A DNA stretch of 40,563 nt, taken from IMG/VR virus record IMGVR_UViG_3300032296_003692, positions 1 to 40,563 of that record. One strand, 5' to 3'. The stretch's first letter is position 1. Every line of letters begins with the position of its first letter. This document shows, piece by piece, positions 40,508 to 40,563 of this stretch. The position numbers and the translations under genes are program-made. Source of the DNA: a virus. The notes under the pieces are model-generated. The model had not been told where the DNA came from. It did no database searches and saw nothing but the letters and a program-made list of their open reading frames with translations.

Positions 40508-40563
40508 TAGTCAGGACAGGACTTGAACCTGTAAATCGTTAGTAATCATTCTGCATATCATAC
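40508..40563 (-). tRNA. Partial tRNA (3' part), isotype undetermined
   Basis: On the minus strand the T arm ACAGG-TTCAAGT-CCTGT is followed by a 7-nt acceptor strand CCTGACT and discriminator A. The 5' acceptor strand and D arm lie beyond the window. The expected anticodon stem does not pair well with a short variable loop, so it may be a class II tRNA with a long variable arm. I do not assign the amino acid. Confidence 0.65.

Overview
The window is part of the genome of a T4-like contractile-tailed phage (Caudoviricetes, myovirus). The diagnostic genes are a T4 gp55-type late sigma factor, a gp25/gp6 baseplate-wedge pair, a gp5-like baseplate hub protein, an SbcD/SbcC (gp47/gp46) recombination protein and a DnaG/gp61-type primase. 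The sequence is AT-rich, and almost no start codon is preceded by a Shine-Dalgarno sequence. There are Delta-60 and leucine-rich adhesin repeats and a signal-peptide nuclease. Together these suggest a Bacteroidota (perhaps flavobacterial) host; that is an inference, not a demonstrated fact.

Layout. (1) 1-7024, minus strand: replication and nucleic-acid metabolism: a HExxH+HAD protein (cut by the window edge), a nucleotidyltransferase-RNA ligase fusion, a GIY-YIG homing endonuclease, a one-chain Mre11-Rad50 fusion, and primase. (2) 7025-7363: divergent intergenic region with a compact, probably structured RNA at 7137-7316. (3) 7364-9809, plus: small proteins, a glutaredoxin-like protein, an HD-domain protein and the late sigma factor. 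(4) 9831-29944, plus: tightly packed virion genes (hub, spike, gp25, gp6, a DNRLRE-type protein, a 2154-residue wedge protein, a 1081-residue adhesin and a family of small related virion proteins), then a GIY-YIG gene at 29969-30454. (5) 30412-33332: a four-gene minus-strand lysis module (2-TM holin-like protein, PAS-PAS-two-TM protein, GH19 endolysin, secreted DNA/RNA nuclease) lying between two imperfect 90-bp direct repeats, each containing a terminator. (6) 33400-34065: another GIY-YIG homing endonuclease. (7) 34108-38096: a translationally coupled four-gene minus-strand operon with higher GC: an MBD4-like HhH-GPD DNA glycosylase, an SGNH-like protein, and two mutually similar unknown proteins reminiscent of thymidine-hypermodification transferases. 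The last gene carries a T11 frameshift site. (8) 38165-40563: small genes, a phage-encoded tmRNA, tRNA-Leu(UAG), tRNA-Glu(UUC) and a partial tRNA.

How it fits together. The late sigma factor probably reads a recurring element, aTATTTATW, found nine times just upstream of genes on both strands and always in gene-sense orientation. It precedes the virion segments, the lysis module, the homing endonucleases and several small genes. The minus-strand replication block and plus-strand virion block diverge from the structured-RNA region.

The strongest candidates for something undescribed are the MBD4-like glycosylase operon, the sensor-like PAS-membrane lysis module flanked by direct repeats, the structured RNA upstream of the sigma/virion block, and the tmRNA with its unusual tag. 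No database search was possible; family names rest on motifs read directly from the translated sequence.
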